A stretch of 64,000 nucleotides of DNA. Source: Haliotis asinina. Its lineage: Eukaryota > Mollusca > Gastropoda > Lepetellida > Haliotidae. The notes under the pieces were generated by a model. That model saw only the letters and a program-made list of their open reading frames with translations, was not told the origin of the DNA and did no database searches. The position numbers and the translations under genes were made by a program. Shown in pieces: positions 12,479-25,800 of the stretch; position 1 is the stretch's first letter; every line of letters starts with the position of its first letter. Location: contig NC_090290.1 in the NCBI RefSeq assembly GCF_037392515.1, forward strand, positions 57,672,753-57,736,752. The letters are read 5' to 3'.

Positions 12479-12912
12479 AAAGTAACAGTCGACCATTTGT
12501 GGTTCATTCCCATTATGACTACTCCCAGTTTGACTACCCGTCCAATATACAACTTGTTCCAGTCCAGTGGTTTTTAATTGCTAGCTCTCTCCCCTCCATC
12601 AAAGGTAGACTGTTCCATCGATATCTTCCCATTGTGACTACTCCAAGTTTCTCATCAACATAACACATACGTTCCAACAGCACCATAAACAGGCCCCCCT
12701 AAGTAATTGAAGGAATGACAGCTTGATAAACAACTGTAGCTGTACCGGGTTCATAAATATTTATTCAGCTAATTACATAGGTAATTATATTTAGATATAT
12801 ATGTAGCTATACATGATGTACACCTTATAGTAAGCGAATTAAGAATAATAACTGACATCTCAATGAAACTTCTGGCGTCAACATTTCTTCTTTTTCAGTT
12901 TACAATTTGTAT
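12479..12912. other. Non-coding host DNA
   Basis: Short motifs such as CATTATGACTACTCC recur, related to motifs near 15235-15270. I see no gene. Confidence 0.4.
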
Positions 12913-13227
12913 TTACAAAAACTGTTTTGCAACATAACCTGCTGCCCGAACAAATTCAATGGGCGACTTCTGTTGTCTCTGGAGCTGATCCTGCAAGCGA
13001 CGGATGCGAGCATCTAAATCTCTGTACATTCTTTTCCTTGGTGGTGCAGGTGCTCCATACTCCAGATGGGCAATCTTTCTATCCGGGGCCTCGATTCTCT
13101 TGATCGCCTCGATGAATTCAAAAATATGAGGGTGACTGTGTCTGATGCTCTGGTTGAGCGAGTGGTGAAAACCCTCGAGGTGATACGTGTCAAAATCAAA
13201 ATCAAAATATGTGTAACTGGGTCTCAT
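12913..13227 (-). pseudogene. MULE-type transposase C-terminal fragment
   Basis: A 104-residue minus-strand frame contains HLEGFHHSLNQSIRHSHPHI and IEAIKRIE, then KIAHLEYGAPAP and an Arg-rich stretch (YRDLDARIRRLQDQLQRQQK). This order matches the conserved C-terminal end of Mutator-like (MULE/FLYWCH-associated) transposases of animals, where an N/E-GWH..L segment is followed by a helix and KI.HLE.G. The catalytic core upstream is missing, so this is a 3' fragment. The stop codon is natural. It abuts a 106-bp repeat and an inverted-repeat element. Confidence 0.7.
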
Positions 13228-13432
13228 ATACTTGTTGGTAAATATGGTAGTTAAAACGTTTTATTTTTTTTAATCAGAGTAGAGGGATTACCTTAGCTTG
13301 GATTGTACAGGAGTGATCTCCAAATATGTCCGGTTTTCAAAACAAATGAAAGAATGAGAGAAGCGTGAGTATCTATCTTTGATCAGAGTAGAAGGATTAT
13401 CATAGCTTGGGTACTTTCAAAACAATCAATCT
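13228..13432. repeat. 106-bp direct repeat flanking an inserted element
   Basis: Two copies of a unit with ATCAGAGTAGA.GGATTA start near 13272 and 13378. A third related piece (GGAGTGATCTCCAAA) reappears at about 15135, on the far side of the inverted-repeat element, so that element probably inserted into this repeat. Confidence 0.6.
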
Positions 13433-15094
13433 GGGCCCACTTGCACAAAACGATCTTAGAGCTACAATTATTGTAAATTCTTAAGATGGCGAGCTTACGC
13501 TTCGGCTACAATCGCCATCCACTTGCACAAAGCGACTGTAGGCTAAGATCATTGTACGTTACAATCAAAACTTACAACTGGTCGGAACCAATTGTAAGGA
13601 GCTAAGATCATTGTACTCAGTAGCAAAATGGCGTGCAAGTTGGTGTCAGTTTCACGGAAATGATTAGCTTTACGTTTGGGGATTGCTTTTATATTGCATA
13701 AAACTGTATGATTCGCCTCGACACTGCAACAACACGGAGAATGCAACATCGATGTAACGTCTGAAATACCGTTATTTGAGGTAGTGAACAACATCATTAT
13801 CGCGTCGATATCATAGAGTACAATTCTCATCCGATTCAGTGCTGGAAAAAGTATGAACACCATACCTTTTTGAAAAACAAGGAAAGGATAGTAACGAAAG
13901 GTGTCTCCATGCGATTAGCAGTGGCCATGACCTTTTCAATAACTCAAGGGCAGCTAATCTTGATTTTCACGCAAGATGGGACTGGTTTCCCTTTGCGTAT
14001 TATACCGTTGCCGTAAAATCTGCCATGCCCAAATACAATGTATGTTATATTGTGACAGCGCAGATCTCCACATATATTTCTTTTCGATCATAGATGTGTC
14101 AATAATGTACAGTTGGTTAACGTACAAATTTATGCTTCTTTCTGACGAGATAATAGAGTTTTAATCTATGCATTTTAAATATAATACAATTTGAAGTATT
14201 CTTCAAACAGGAAAATACACTTGCTGAGGCATGTGAAATTTGCGTAAAAACGTTTTTTAACAAAAAGAAAAAATAATTATCAACACAATAGCGTAACGCA
14301 GTTAACATACTGTAGATAAGTATTTAACAACATATACAAGACACATGGAACAATAACGTTTTCATATTTCCCTGTCATGCATTTTCCACAACACGCCCAC
14401 TTTCATGTCACGCTTTCATATATTTACACATCTAATGCTTGTGGGATATATTTGGGATTTTACTCCAAAGAACACCAACCAGATGCCACTCACAGACTCA
14501 TTGACAGCCATTGACAAATCATGATACATTTAGGTGTTGTATCATAAGGACATTTTGTTTTTAATTTATGTTATCTCTTAATTTTCATGAGTACTAGGTC
14601 AGTAACTCAAAACCCAAATTTGTTAATGTACTTGTTTGTATTTCAATATTTTATCATAAAACGTGATATTTCTGTGGTTGCAGTATGACATTCTTAGTTC
14701 ATAAATAATATTAGAATGTAGAAAAATTAGAGAATAGCCCACGAGGTACGAGTTACCATATATCTTCCACGCTATCATTACAAAGATTTGTGGGGTGTTT
14801 TTGCAAGGTGCGGTTAAGGCAGGAATGTCAGTTGCGTGCAGTAACCAGTTCCACATTTTATTTTCGCTGCATTATTTACGCACTTGAAGACAACTGTAGA
14901 CAGGAGTCGAGTTTAAGAAAGTTCTACCTCCAACGTTGAAGAGTTCGATCTTAGTTAAGATTGCGATCTTAAGCCCATGCTGTCTTAAGATCGTCTTTGT
15001 GCAAGTGGATTAGGGCAATTGTACGGTGATGGTAAAGTTGATTGTAGGGGCCTAAGATTGATTGTAACTAAGATTGCTCTGTGCAAGTGGGCCC
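13433..15094. mobile_element. 1.66-kb inverted-repeat DNA transposon, non-autonomous
   Basis: Both ends read GGGCCCACTTGCACA inward, with about 170 bp of imperfect inverted similarity including GATCTTAG motifs. A second inner pair of ends (CCACTTGCACAAAG near 13510 and, inverted, near 15007) gives a doubled terminus. No clear target duplication is visible. The interior has only short AT-rich frames and no transposase motif. The terminal style resembles PIF/Harbinger-like MITEs, but I do not assign a superfamily firmly. Confidence 0.65.
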
Positions 15095-17998
15095 TGTACT
15101 TTAAATTTTCAAAGTACCTCAGTTTGGGTTGTAGAGGAGTGATCTCCAAACTGGGAATAATCAGCTATACGGGTACAGTACATTATCAAGTGCAGGGGTG
15201 GTCCATTATATGTGTATTTTCATTAGTAGTCATAAAGGGAGTAGTCATAATGGGAGTAGTCATAATGGGAAGATACCCCATTTGTGAGAACATGCTGAGT
15301 GGTCAGTAAACATGAAGAAACAAAGTACAGTGACATCCACATTTTGGCAGAGAGTTCATCCACTGTAACCTGTATTTCCGTTAGACATATGTTTTGACAA
15401 ATGTAAAATGTAGAGAAGCTCTAGTGCCTTAATAAATCAGAAATCTCCGCTAAATATGAAATTAAATACACGGTTCAGTCATACAGTGACGAATATATTT
15501 AACCCATCCTGGCTGAAATTTTACCAGTCACGGAATCGCTGAAATATGTGTAAAGGATGAAAGATATATATTCTCCTTTTGATACCGAAACGATAATTTT
15601 CCGAAGGAAACTGGCCTGAATAATAATAGATTTTTGTGGATCTCAAAGAGTTTGTTTATTTTTTCCTGTCACAGATAGCAAAGTCATGATGTCTTCATCG
15701 CGCTAGTTAAAACATGCCACACGCCACCTCATCAACTCTATCTAATATTAATAATGGTTTAATATTAATTGTAGAATTAACTCATTGTTTTTGTTGCAAT
15801 TCAAAACATCACACGATACAGGTCTATAAAAAACCCGTTGAGGTTCGTGTATCTTGTCATTCTAGAGGCGTGAAGTATCACTCATATGCCAGTCTGTGCA
15901 TTGTCTGTTATCCTGGTTGACGGTTACAGTAACCGAGTGCTGGTGGTGTTCTAGCAGAGGCTGTATCTCTTTCCGATATAAATGGCATTACCCACAGAAG
16001 ACTTACTTCTACCAAAAGAATATAAAACGACTGGTCCCTGATCAATTTCAAGCAATGTGCGAAGCATCATGGTTGAGAGACTGTCCCACTGGTTTCTGTG
16101 ATCAGCCATGATGTATTGGTATTGCACCGGGCCTTATAAGTAGGTTTATTGATGTTTATTCCCTATCTGTAAATGTACATGACTTGGTACTTAAACACCC
16201 ATTATACTGACACCAAATGGGCGTGTACGGCGGTGAAAGCTCTCATTTAAAAGGCAGCACACGCGATGGAAAAATCTATATTCCTATTTTGACTCGAGTT
16301 TCGTTGTGTAATAACTATCAGTTTGATTTACTCAACATTCGCTGGTTGAAATAGACATGAGACACTGGCGCTGTAGACGATCCAGAATTTGAGTGGGGTT
16401 GGGATCACCCCACAGATCTCCCCCTCCCCTATCTCTCTGGATCAGCCAGCTGTGTTGGGGGGAGCGGGCACGTCATTCCCGTTGTTGAGAATCTGAATGA
16501 CTCTATCGTTCGTCACACGTGTCAGGCTGTATTGTATCGATGTAGTTGGTCACGAACGCGGACATGCACGGCACTAACACCATTCATACTCGGCCGCTGC
16601 GTGGCGATAATTAAAACGAGGCTGATAGGAGTAATATTTACAAAATCACCAACAGGCCATACGGACAGGGATCCCAACGTAATCGATCTATTGACTGACA
16701 TAACAAAACGACAACTTTAAAGTGAAGCAGTATTTGAGCTTCTACCAACCCGACGAACGTGCAGCTTGAAGCAAACCTACACCGAGAAGTGACCTACTCG
16801 TGTAAGGTACACCAGTCAGCTTGAAACTGACAACTTGCTGCGGAAGTTTGTTCCTTCTCTCATCCCAGCTCGGCAGGTCGCATATGCAACTTGGTGAAAC
16901 AGATAAGCCCGGGCAGTATAGAGTATATTCACCTACCTGCTGACAACAGAAGTATCAACCGACAGGAAAAGAGCATGTTGACGTCTGTACCACCGTGTTC
17001 ATTAGAAAATCTAGCAGGAGAACTTGAGACGAGTCCACACACAACGTCACAGCACTGTTTAATTCGCTGTATCTAGACCGTGAAATATCGGCTCAAAATA
17101 GCTTCCTCCGTTTGCGCTTGTGTGAAATGTAAAGCCCTATAGCCTCAACGGTGAGTGCTCCTCGCCTGTATGCTATGGACACCCGCTGCAGTGTATGATT
17201 GCCCCATGTCCGCTGCTCTTAACATTGCAATTAACATGATTATTTAGGATGGCTGCAAATTGCGTGCTGGCTGGTGAGATTGACATTCCTCGTTAAGATG
17301 AAACGGGACCCGTCGAAGTATTTCTGCATGGTAAAGTACGATGAAAAAGTTCCACCTCGTGGCTCAGTGTGGGCTATTAAGAATTTTACGAGCTTTGGTA
17401 GTTACCCTGGTTCCAGGTCTAAAAGCCCTGAGAATTAACATAGGGAATATCACATTATACCACTCTAGACTTACATTTAGTCTCTGATTTGAAAACATAA
17501 TAATGCTGAATATGTTGATTTGATGTGGAAACAATACAGAATTGGAGGAGGTTTATGTACTAAAGACCCCGAAGCAAAATATCCGCAGCTATAAAGCAAG
17601 TCGTGAACCTTTCGCAAGTCTAGATTTCTTCTGATAGTTTTAAAAATTCTCAAGTCTCTTTTCTAAGATGTGTCAAAAGGAAATTTAAACAAAACAAATT
17701 CAATATCTGCATTGTGCAAGACGTGATGTTACTTTGACTTGACGCCAAACTTGAATAAATGTTGCAGATATCCATGGGAGGAAAGGTTTGGCTATTTTGT
17801 GTATATCCCGGGGGGCCGTATAACCAGGAGTTTAGCTCGTCACGTGTAGTCACGGTTAGTTTCTATCACCATAGCATGATATCTAGTTTGGGTGTTATAT
17901 AAATGGGCAAATTCTTGCGGGATGATACTTTTCGGAAAGAGAGAAACAACGCAGTGGATTACGCACGTATGTGTTACAAGCTGTAAGTACAGCATTCG
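15095..17998. other. Non-coding host DNA
   Basis: No domain, repeat array or exon that I can support. Short motifs of the CATAATGGGAGTAGT type recur near 15235-15270. Several frames of 60-70 codons overlap one another and look random. Confidence 0.45.
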
Positions 17999-18032
17999 GT
18001 GGGGTAGCCTAGTGGTTAAAGCTTCCGCATAT
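17999..18032 (+). mobile_element. SINE family A, head only
   Basis: GTGGGGTAGCCTAGTGGTTA is the A-box end of the family; similarity stops at GCATATGTCC. A 56-bp tandem repeat follows within 40 bp. Confidence 0.7.
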
Positions 18033-18067
18033 GTCCCTGCAAAAAACGACTGGAAAAAAGAACTTTC

Positions 18068-18243
18068 GGCCGTGGATCAACAGCTATTGCTTTGTTGGTT
18101 AACCTGGAATCCACGTGGGTAAAGGCCGGGGATCAACAGCTATTGCTTTGTTGGTTAACCTGGAATCCACGTGGGTAAAGGCCGGGGATCAACAGCTATT
18201 GCTTTGATGGTTAACCTGGAATCCACGTGGGTAAAGGCCGGGA
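18068..18243. repeat. 56-bp tandem repeat
   Basis: Three nearly identical copies plus a partial one of a 56-bp unit starting GGCCGGGGATCAACAGCTAT. The reading frame through it is not conserved between copies. Confidence 0.9.
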
Positions 18244-18544
18244 ACGTTTGTATACGGGTAAAGGGAGACTATAGAAAGTAACTGTATAGTTTGCTTCCAA
18301 GGAGAACTTACATTTTATCCGCTTTTCTCATGTGACTGATTAACTCTATCTGCATAAAATTCTTTATTGTCTTTCAAGTTGTAAAAATCAAAATATCGGT
18401 TGACGATTACCCCAATAATAACTATACAGTGTCTCCGTTGGACACAGGTCGTTTATAAACCGACTACCCAGAGGTACCTGATGGCCGTGCATATGGTACT
18501 CCTGCAAAGGGTGTAACTTTCGTTAGCCCAGGCATTTCTGTGCG

Positions 18545-18702
18545 GGATGGTGGGCTAGCCCAGTGGTTAAAGCGTTCGCTCCTTATGCCAAACACCTGGG
18601 TTCGAATTCTCATACGGGTACAATGTGTGAAGTCCATTTTGGTGTGCAGCGACGTGATATTGCTGGAATATTGCTAAAAGCGGTGTAAAACCAAACTCAC
18701 TC
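18545..18702 (+). mobile_element. tRNA-derived SINE, family A
   Basis: Head GGCTAGCCCAGTGGTTAAAG, B box GGTTCGAATTC, middle ACAATGTGTGAAGTCCATTT, tail GCTGGAATATTGCTAAAAGC. Nearly full length. Confidence 0.9.
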
Positions 18703-19048
18703 TTTTACTTATGTCCGGACAATTTCACTTGGAAGTGTACCTTCCGGAAAAACGGAATTCCGCTGTATATACGAAGCCCAAAAGGTCAGGATAATATAAA
18801 CATTTGAAAAAAGACACACGTGTCTTAAATGACTATCCATAAAACCATTAACCTCCTGCAGACGCTGAGAAAAAGCTTTGTTCCATGTAAATGAGCTATT
18901 AATCAGCACAAAGGTAATAAATATTAGTTGACCGTGTGTGTCTACTCGTGTTCATTTAACTTACCATAAACGTGACAGGAATTTTATGTTATATGTTTGT
19001 CCCGTTTCACAATGTCCCTGTATGCTATATAGCCTTGTAACACATATG

Positions 19049-19199
19049 ATGGGGGTAGTGAGTTATCAAAGTGCTTTAAAAGAACCACACCGAAGACCAG
19101 GATTCGATTCCCACATGGCAACAATGCTTGAAATCCATTTTCGATGTCCCCTGCTGTGAAATTACTCGAATGCTAAAACAACCATACTCACTCACTCAC
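19049..19199 (+). mobile_element. tRNA-derived SINE, family A (diverged)
   Basis: The B box GATTCGATTCCC and the tail ending ATACTCACTCACTCACC are clear; the head is degraded. Confidence 0.75.
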
Positions 19200-19538
19200 C
19201 AGTGTGATACAGACCAGAGAGAATCTCCGATTTCGTTCAAAGATAGGTGATCTGGAGTGACGTTTAGTGGTACTTTGTCATAGTCAACATAATAGTATAT
19301 AAAATGTTCAATTGAAAATACTTTATTGTTTATTTTAGAAAACTGGTTAGATCTATTTACTTTTCAATTTTTAAAAATTAAATTAGAACAAAAGCTAACC
19401 ATTGACATATTATCACTTGATAGGAATATCTGACTTATAAGCATCTAGGGCAACTTCACCTATATTCACGTTTATATCTACTCCGTTATGAATACGATTA
19501 ATATTGACCATCAATCACGCGACAGCTTACATCCATGA

Positions 19539-19626
19539 CGTTGTTAGCAACCGGAAGTGACGTACTTCACAGGGATATTCTTCGGAGGCGTAGCAAAACA
19601 AAACTAGGAAGAAATTTCCAGTGAAA
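19539..19626 (+). promoter_or_regulatory. Probable promoter and 5' UTR of PTTG1IP-like gene
   Basis: ACCGGAAGTGACGT (19550-19563) is an ETS site fused to a CRE half, a composite common close to transcription starts of animal housekeeping genes. TTGTTAGCAACC lies just upstream. No TATA box precedes it. The site is about 65 bp upstream of the start codon at 19627, so the 5' UTR would be short. This is inference from sequence only. Confidence 0.45.
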
Positions 19627-19831
19627 ATGGTGACAAACATATCTTATTTGAAGACACTCGCTGTCATTGTTGCTTTGTTTGGTGTTGTATTGTCGGCCAC
19701 CACTCCGCCAACCAGCGCTGTAACGACATCAACTGCGAAAACAACTTCTGAATCAACCGCCAGAGTTCCGACAACTGGTGGAGTCACCACAGGCCCAACA
19801 CAACATACAACTACTCTGACTCCCGAGCAAG
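19627..19831 (+). CDS. PTTG1IP: PTTG1IP-like exon 1: signal peptide and Thr-rich stalk
   Basis: ATG at 19627 starts MVTNISYLKTLAVIVALFGV, a classic signal peptide with likely cleavage after VLSA. About 40 residues of Thr/Ser/Pro-rich, mucin-like stalk follow. The donor is GAGCAAG|GTATTG, phase 1. An in-frame GTG six bases upstream is less likely as the start. Confidence 0.8.
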
Positions 19832-22800
19832 GTATTGTCCTTAGTGGCATGTTGACTGTTACATGTTACATGTTAAACTTACTTTAATAACAACTTTACA
19901 CTGCTTCAAATGTGTCAAAATGAGACAGCCATCTTTATATATCGTTATCAGTAAGGTAATAGGAGCACTGTATATTAGTCATGACAGTCGACAGTTCATG
20001 CAGTTACTAATAATATACTGTCATCTGCAGATTACCGATCTTCGTATGTGACTATTCATTATCCGCTCAGTCATTGTTCGATTGTTTGACATAAGTTTTT
20101 GACCTTTGAAGTAATGCACTTTACCGTACGCACATTTTCCGACTATTTTCTGATAGATATGGATTGGATAGATTGGCTCACGGCAATATAACACAATAAA
20201 AACAAATCTCATACACAAGTCCAAATCAAATAAATGACACAGAGATTCTGTCAATACATGTTTATTATATTTGCATCAGGTAAGGCACACAATTTCAGGT
20301 GACAACATATGTAGTTGTTAAAGGTTACAGGCTTATGACATGGCGTTCAACAATACAAAACTTCCCTGCAAAGTTTATATACAGGAAGTAGCTCCAACAA
20401 GCACGTCACATGATGATGGGTACACAGCTACAACGGCCCTCGCTAGCAAAACATTTCTCAAACAAGCGGAAAACAGTGACACATCTCAGGTACTGACTCG
20501 CACCACGTGTCCAACAGATGACCAAAGCGGTCCCCACAAGTTAGTACATAGTAAACTGGTTTAACAAACAAACCATTACAAGTCAATTACGCTTATGCTT
20601 AGTGAGAACTGTCCCATGTACACAAACTTCTGTCACGTTAGACACGGTCTTATTCAAGTCTATGAGAAAATACTCTGCTCGTGTTCACAATGAGCCAGCT
20701 ATGATTACACGATGCCATTTAGAAAGTGGTCAGATGCAACATTTGTCATATTTGGGATTTCACTTTCTCAGTAAAGTACAAATTCTAGTACTTGTTTGGT
20801 TGAGCTCTGATTACAGAGTCTGGACTACCAGTTGTCCGACTTTCATTTTTGTGGAAGTCGCAGTGGCTGAACAGGCTAGGCAGCTGACTTTGTGTGCTGG
20901 CGATTAGGTGCCTGACTCTGAGGGTGCAGGTTCGAATCCCAGATGGGACTCAACCAAACAAATACTAGAATTTGTACTTTACTAAGAAAGTGAAATCCCA
21001 AATATGACATATGTTGCAATAAGCCAGCTGTTACACCAGTGTGCGAAAACGCACTAATTAACAAGAAACCTGTACATAACGAAAACCTATCTATTTCACA
21101 TATTCATAAAACATCCTAATCAAAATATAATGCAGTGACTGACCAAAAAAAGTATTTTTACCTGGAGCTGCGTGCGCCAAATGATGTTTCTCCTCCTACT
21201 GACAAGTATCTTAATCGTCAGGGCTTAAGTACGGGTGACAATTGAAATTCTTGAACTGCACGAGATTCACAAGATTTACCCATGGGACTCGGGGAGCCTT
21301 ATACCCAGATGTGTTTGGGTGAAATGGCACAGATCTTCTGGGAACGTTTTCTACCAGAATGGCCGTGTTCAGGCAAATGTTCTTGCCGAAATTTTCAATT
21401 TCAAGGCAATATGGAATCTCTCTTTAATTTGGGCTTATTCTTGTTCTGTCACTCCGTTCAGCTGGAAGCTGGCACAGGTAATGGAGGGTAGAACAATCTG
21501 AATGCTACAAGTGGCACTTAAAATGTTGAATAAAACGTATTTCATATGATTAATTATTAAGCATGGGGTAAGAAATGTGAGAGCATAGCCAAGTGAGGAA
21601 ATGGGAGTGAACCTTTGATGGTGGCGATATTTTATTTTGACATGAAAAATAGTTTTCGAACCAAAGCAAGGAAAGTACGTTGCCAACCTTTGCCAGCTTC
21701 GCTTGCATATTAGAAGACTTGTCATATTATTTATGCAATCACATTTGCACTTCAGTTTGCCTGTGTCTGTACTGACTGTTTGAAGTTGAGAATTTCAAGT
21801 CTCACCTTTCCTCTAAGATCTTACGATGGGATATGGCAGTAAACAACAGCCAAACTAACTAAACTTAATGTATATCAAAAGCAGATGCTGCCTACAAGAT
21901 CATAACAACTGCTAGTTAAGTTGGTATATTTGCCTTATGTTGGACGACCTGATCTAGAACCTTTTACTGCAAACACTGGCTGCTGGGGACCAGTTTGAAA
22001 CTGGAGTCGTCAGGGATCCCAAATTTCATAGGCTACAGCAACAGACCATGTCTCAGGATCCTCTTTTATTTAAACAATAATGTCAGTGAATAGATTTGTA
22101 ACAACACTATGTGCCCACAATATGATATGTATCCTGATAATCCTGATAATATGAGATTTGTATCCTGATACAGTGCTTATCTTTCAGAAGTGCATATTTT
22201 GTCCCTTTCTGCAAACAAATCACAACCCTGAATCACTTCTTAATTTCAGATAGCAGAGAAACATATTGAGTTAGGAGCAATATGAAGATTTTGCTCTTTG
22301 TAGACGGCCAGTGAATATTGAAAATTGCTGCATGTATGACTCAGTTTTCAAACATAAGATGAGGGTGTGGAAAAAGGGAGTGTATTGCGATATAGCATTG
22401 TTCCGTTAGCGATGCAGTACTGTATTACCGTTAACTTACACTATTTAATTAATTTCAATGCTCATCTACTTTATTTCAGAGTGCCATGCCAGCAATGGCT
22501 CCTGTGACTCTTGTATTAATGCTGCCAAGAGTAGGGTATGTATTTAAACCCATTATATATTTTGCTCACGGTTCACCTAGGGCCACACATTAGAATGAAG
22601 TCTTCTTTGACTAATAATATATTATAGCATCAGTCATCAGGGCTTCATTTAAGAGATGTTAACCTACTTGCATCAGGTGCAACCTAAGATGAAAACAGGT
22701 TGCACAAGACGAAAAAAAAAATAAAGCATATTATCAGTGCAAAAATGTCAGATGCTTCTGTAGCATCTTTTCCACCTACAAGGTAGGTATGACAACACTG

Positions 22801-25800
22801 CAGCAGTGTTTAACATCTCAGTTTGATTTCATTTCCAAACTGTTTTTTTTTGTAATCCTTGATAAACAAACAACAGTACCTTTGTTTTAAAATGTAACAA
22901 ACCCATATGATAAGTACTGGTCATCGCAGCCAATAATGAACTTTCAGTACTATGACATCACATTCATAGGCATATCTGACAGCGCCCTCTAACCTGGATT
23001 ACCTCCCTTTTATCTGGTTTGTTCCAAAAGAGGAATCAATTTGTATCTTATTCAGTCAGTTCAATCGATATAAATTTTGTTTCCTGCTTTCTGAAGATAC
23101 AGTTACTCCAGTTATGTTTTGTCCAATATTGTATAAAATACTGTTTTCCGAATTTTGACAGTACTAATTATTACTGGAATATGTGACACTGTGTGTACAC
23201 AGGCTTGTTGTTATGACTTGTTCTGATTGCACAGCCCCAGTGTAACTTATACTTTATTTGGGATGACACTTTCTTAGTAAAGTACTGATTTTAGGTGAAA
23301 GTTGCTTTGGCTGAGCAAGTTTGGTGGCTGACTTTGTGTCCTGGCAAAGAATATGACTGAGGGTCTGGGTTCGAATCCCAGATGGGACTAAAAAAAAAAT
23401 ACTAGAATCTATACTTCACTAAGAAAGTGTAATCTCAAATATAACATACATGTGTTATATGAGTAGTTCTGTATTTAATTATACTGAAGTGTACAGAAAG
23501 ACCACAGATTTGAAAACATCCATACTTTCTTTGGCTGGCGTTAGAATGTGGCATGATAATGGGAGATAGTTCAATGGAAAACTTCTTTGTAGCTATATAT
23601 GTGATGTTTTAGTGTATTACTATAATCTGTATTTACCACTGTGGTTACCAATCTGCTGGTGTTTTGAATTCTAACATTGTCAATTTAGTTCTCATTGCTT
23701 ATCAATGATTTTCTTTCCTCTCATGACCTGTCGTTCAGATAGTGCACTACAGGGAAGAAATGGTTGAAGGAAAATTTGTCAATATCCTGGTTTTATATAA
23801 CTATGCTCCTGTCTGCCTGGTTGGTCTTGTGGATAGTGTGTTTGACTGAAAAGAGAAAGGTTCAGTTCCCTCCTGTATCATGTAAAAAGCCATTAAGAGA
23901 CAGTACTTCTATCCTTCCCAGCATTATGCTTTAACAGGACCAAACAAGGACCAGTTTGCTAAGACTCTGTATGCTGTGTTGCAGTGGGTGCTTCATGCCA
24001 AAGTGCATCACAATTGGTTAGCATGATAAGACCAGTATTGTCTGGAAGAGTGCCAACAGTCTAACACCAAAGTTCCTTTATGAGTGCTGTGATCTTGTTA
24101 ACCCTATTGAATCTCTGACAAAAAGGTTTTATTTTCCCCAGCTCCTTGTTTAGCTTTAAGCGAGGGATATAGTATCAGGTTCCATCTGTACATCTGTAGG
24201 AATTGGAATGTCTTAAAAAATGTTGACTAGGTTCTGTTCATAATTGGTACCTAGGTTCATCACAGTATGAGGAAGGTCCTAGATAGGTTTGATGACCTTC
24301 ATTTCGTGTTCACAAGAGAGCATTAACATTTTACCCTTGTCATGGCAACACTTTTAAGATTTCAGCATGTTAACCTGCATGTTAAGCTTGACATCAAAAT
24401 ACTTCTTGTGTTTTCGTTATATTTGACACCAAGCTTTATCTGGTCAAGGTGCAGTACTCAGTCATTTTTGGTGGCCTCCACATGATTTTCAAGCTCATGG
24501 CAACACAAAGATTTTAGCATATTAAGATTGTCAGCCAGATATCTCAAAGGCAGTTCACTGTATTTTCTTCAGAGACTTATCTTGAAAAAAAAGGCAAAAT
24601 ATCAAGAGAGGTTGACTGGTAATGTTTTGTTGACATTTAACTTCATCTTAAGCTACAACCTTCACTTTCATTACTTTTCACTTTCTATTACTTCCAGTGT
24701 TTCTACTGCTATACTGACCACAGTTGTCAGCTGTATCCCGTGGGTGATATTGTCCCCCGGAACTGTGACCTGGCCAAGGCAAGATGGGGAGTGTGCTGGG
24801 GTGAGTAGTCCTGGGTGACTGGGGAGGAACATGTCATACCACCAGGTCAATAGGCTCGGTAGACATCAGTAGTAATTGTGGTGTCTGGTGTGAGAGGGTA
24901 CGGAGAGAAATACTCCTGTGGGCAGCTTTTACTTTTTTTGGTAATATCCATATCTATGTTTTCTTTTCTTTTCCAGTGAACTTTGAGGCACTGATCATTA
25001 CGATGTCTGTCATCGGATTTATCATCATCCTTACCATCACATGTTGCTGTATCAGATGTTTCTGCTGCAGAGGTGGAAACAAGGCCAAGTGAGTTATCTC
25101 AGGGGTGATATATTCAGGACAGGGGCAGTTGGTAATGGCTGGATTTCCCACATGGGCACAACGTGTAACCCCCATCAGAAAATTCTGAGAATATTGCTAT
25201 AAGCGCGTAAAACTAAACTCACTCACTCACTGTTCAGGATGCGCACAGCAACCGAACACAAAGCACTTGTTCGTCTAGGATACTCTTAGTGCGTGAAGGT
25301 GATTTTGTGACTCTGCTTTTAGCCTTGTCATGGCAAGGGACACGAGAAATGGTGTATGTACCCATGTAGGGTATCACACCCACAGGCGCTCATGTCATTG
25401 TGAGGGTTGAAGATTTTGACCCTCAACTTAATGATCTTGGCACAAATGGCATATGATAGCAAGGACGTAAGGCTGCATAAAATGGGGTGTGGTCAAAGCA
25501 AGCCCTCTCATTGGTCGACGCTTGCTATTGAATTTGTGTCAAGATTGTTTAGGTTGAGGGTCAAAATAGGCTTTCAGTTGACTTGTAGAAATAACAATAA
25601 AGAACTGGTAGGTGTCATGGGTGGTGATCGATAGGCCAATTCATGATGATTATGTTCAGATGAAGTTTTTATCGATTGCATGCGATGGTAGCGTAGCAGT
25701 TGGCAAAGCAGGTGGGTGGGAAACACTAGATATATTGTACTGTGAAGCGTTTCATGTCGGGGTCATATAAAAATTTCCATGTTAACAAAAAAATCTTTAA

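Noticed and set aside
12346..12552. Minus ORF with repeated SYINELPVVKLNFL
   Set aside because: Produced entirely by the 61-bp tandem repeat.
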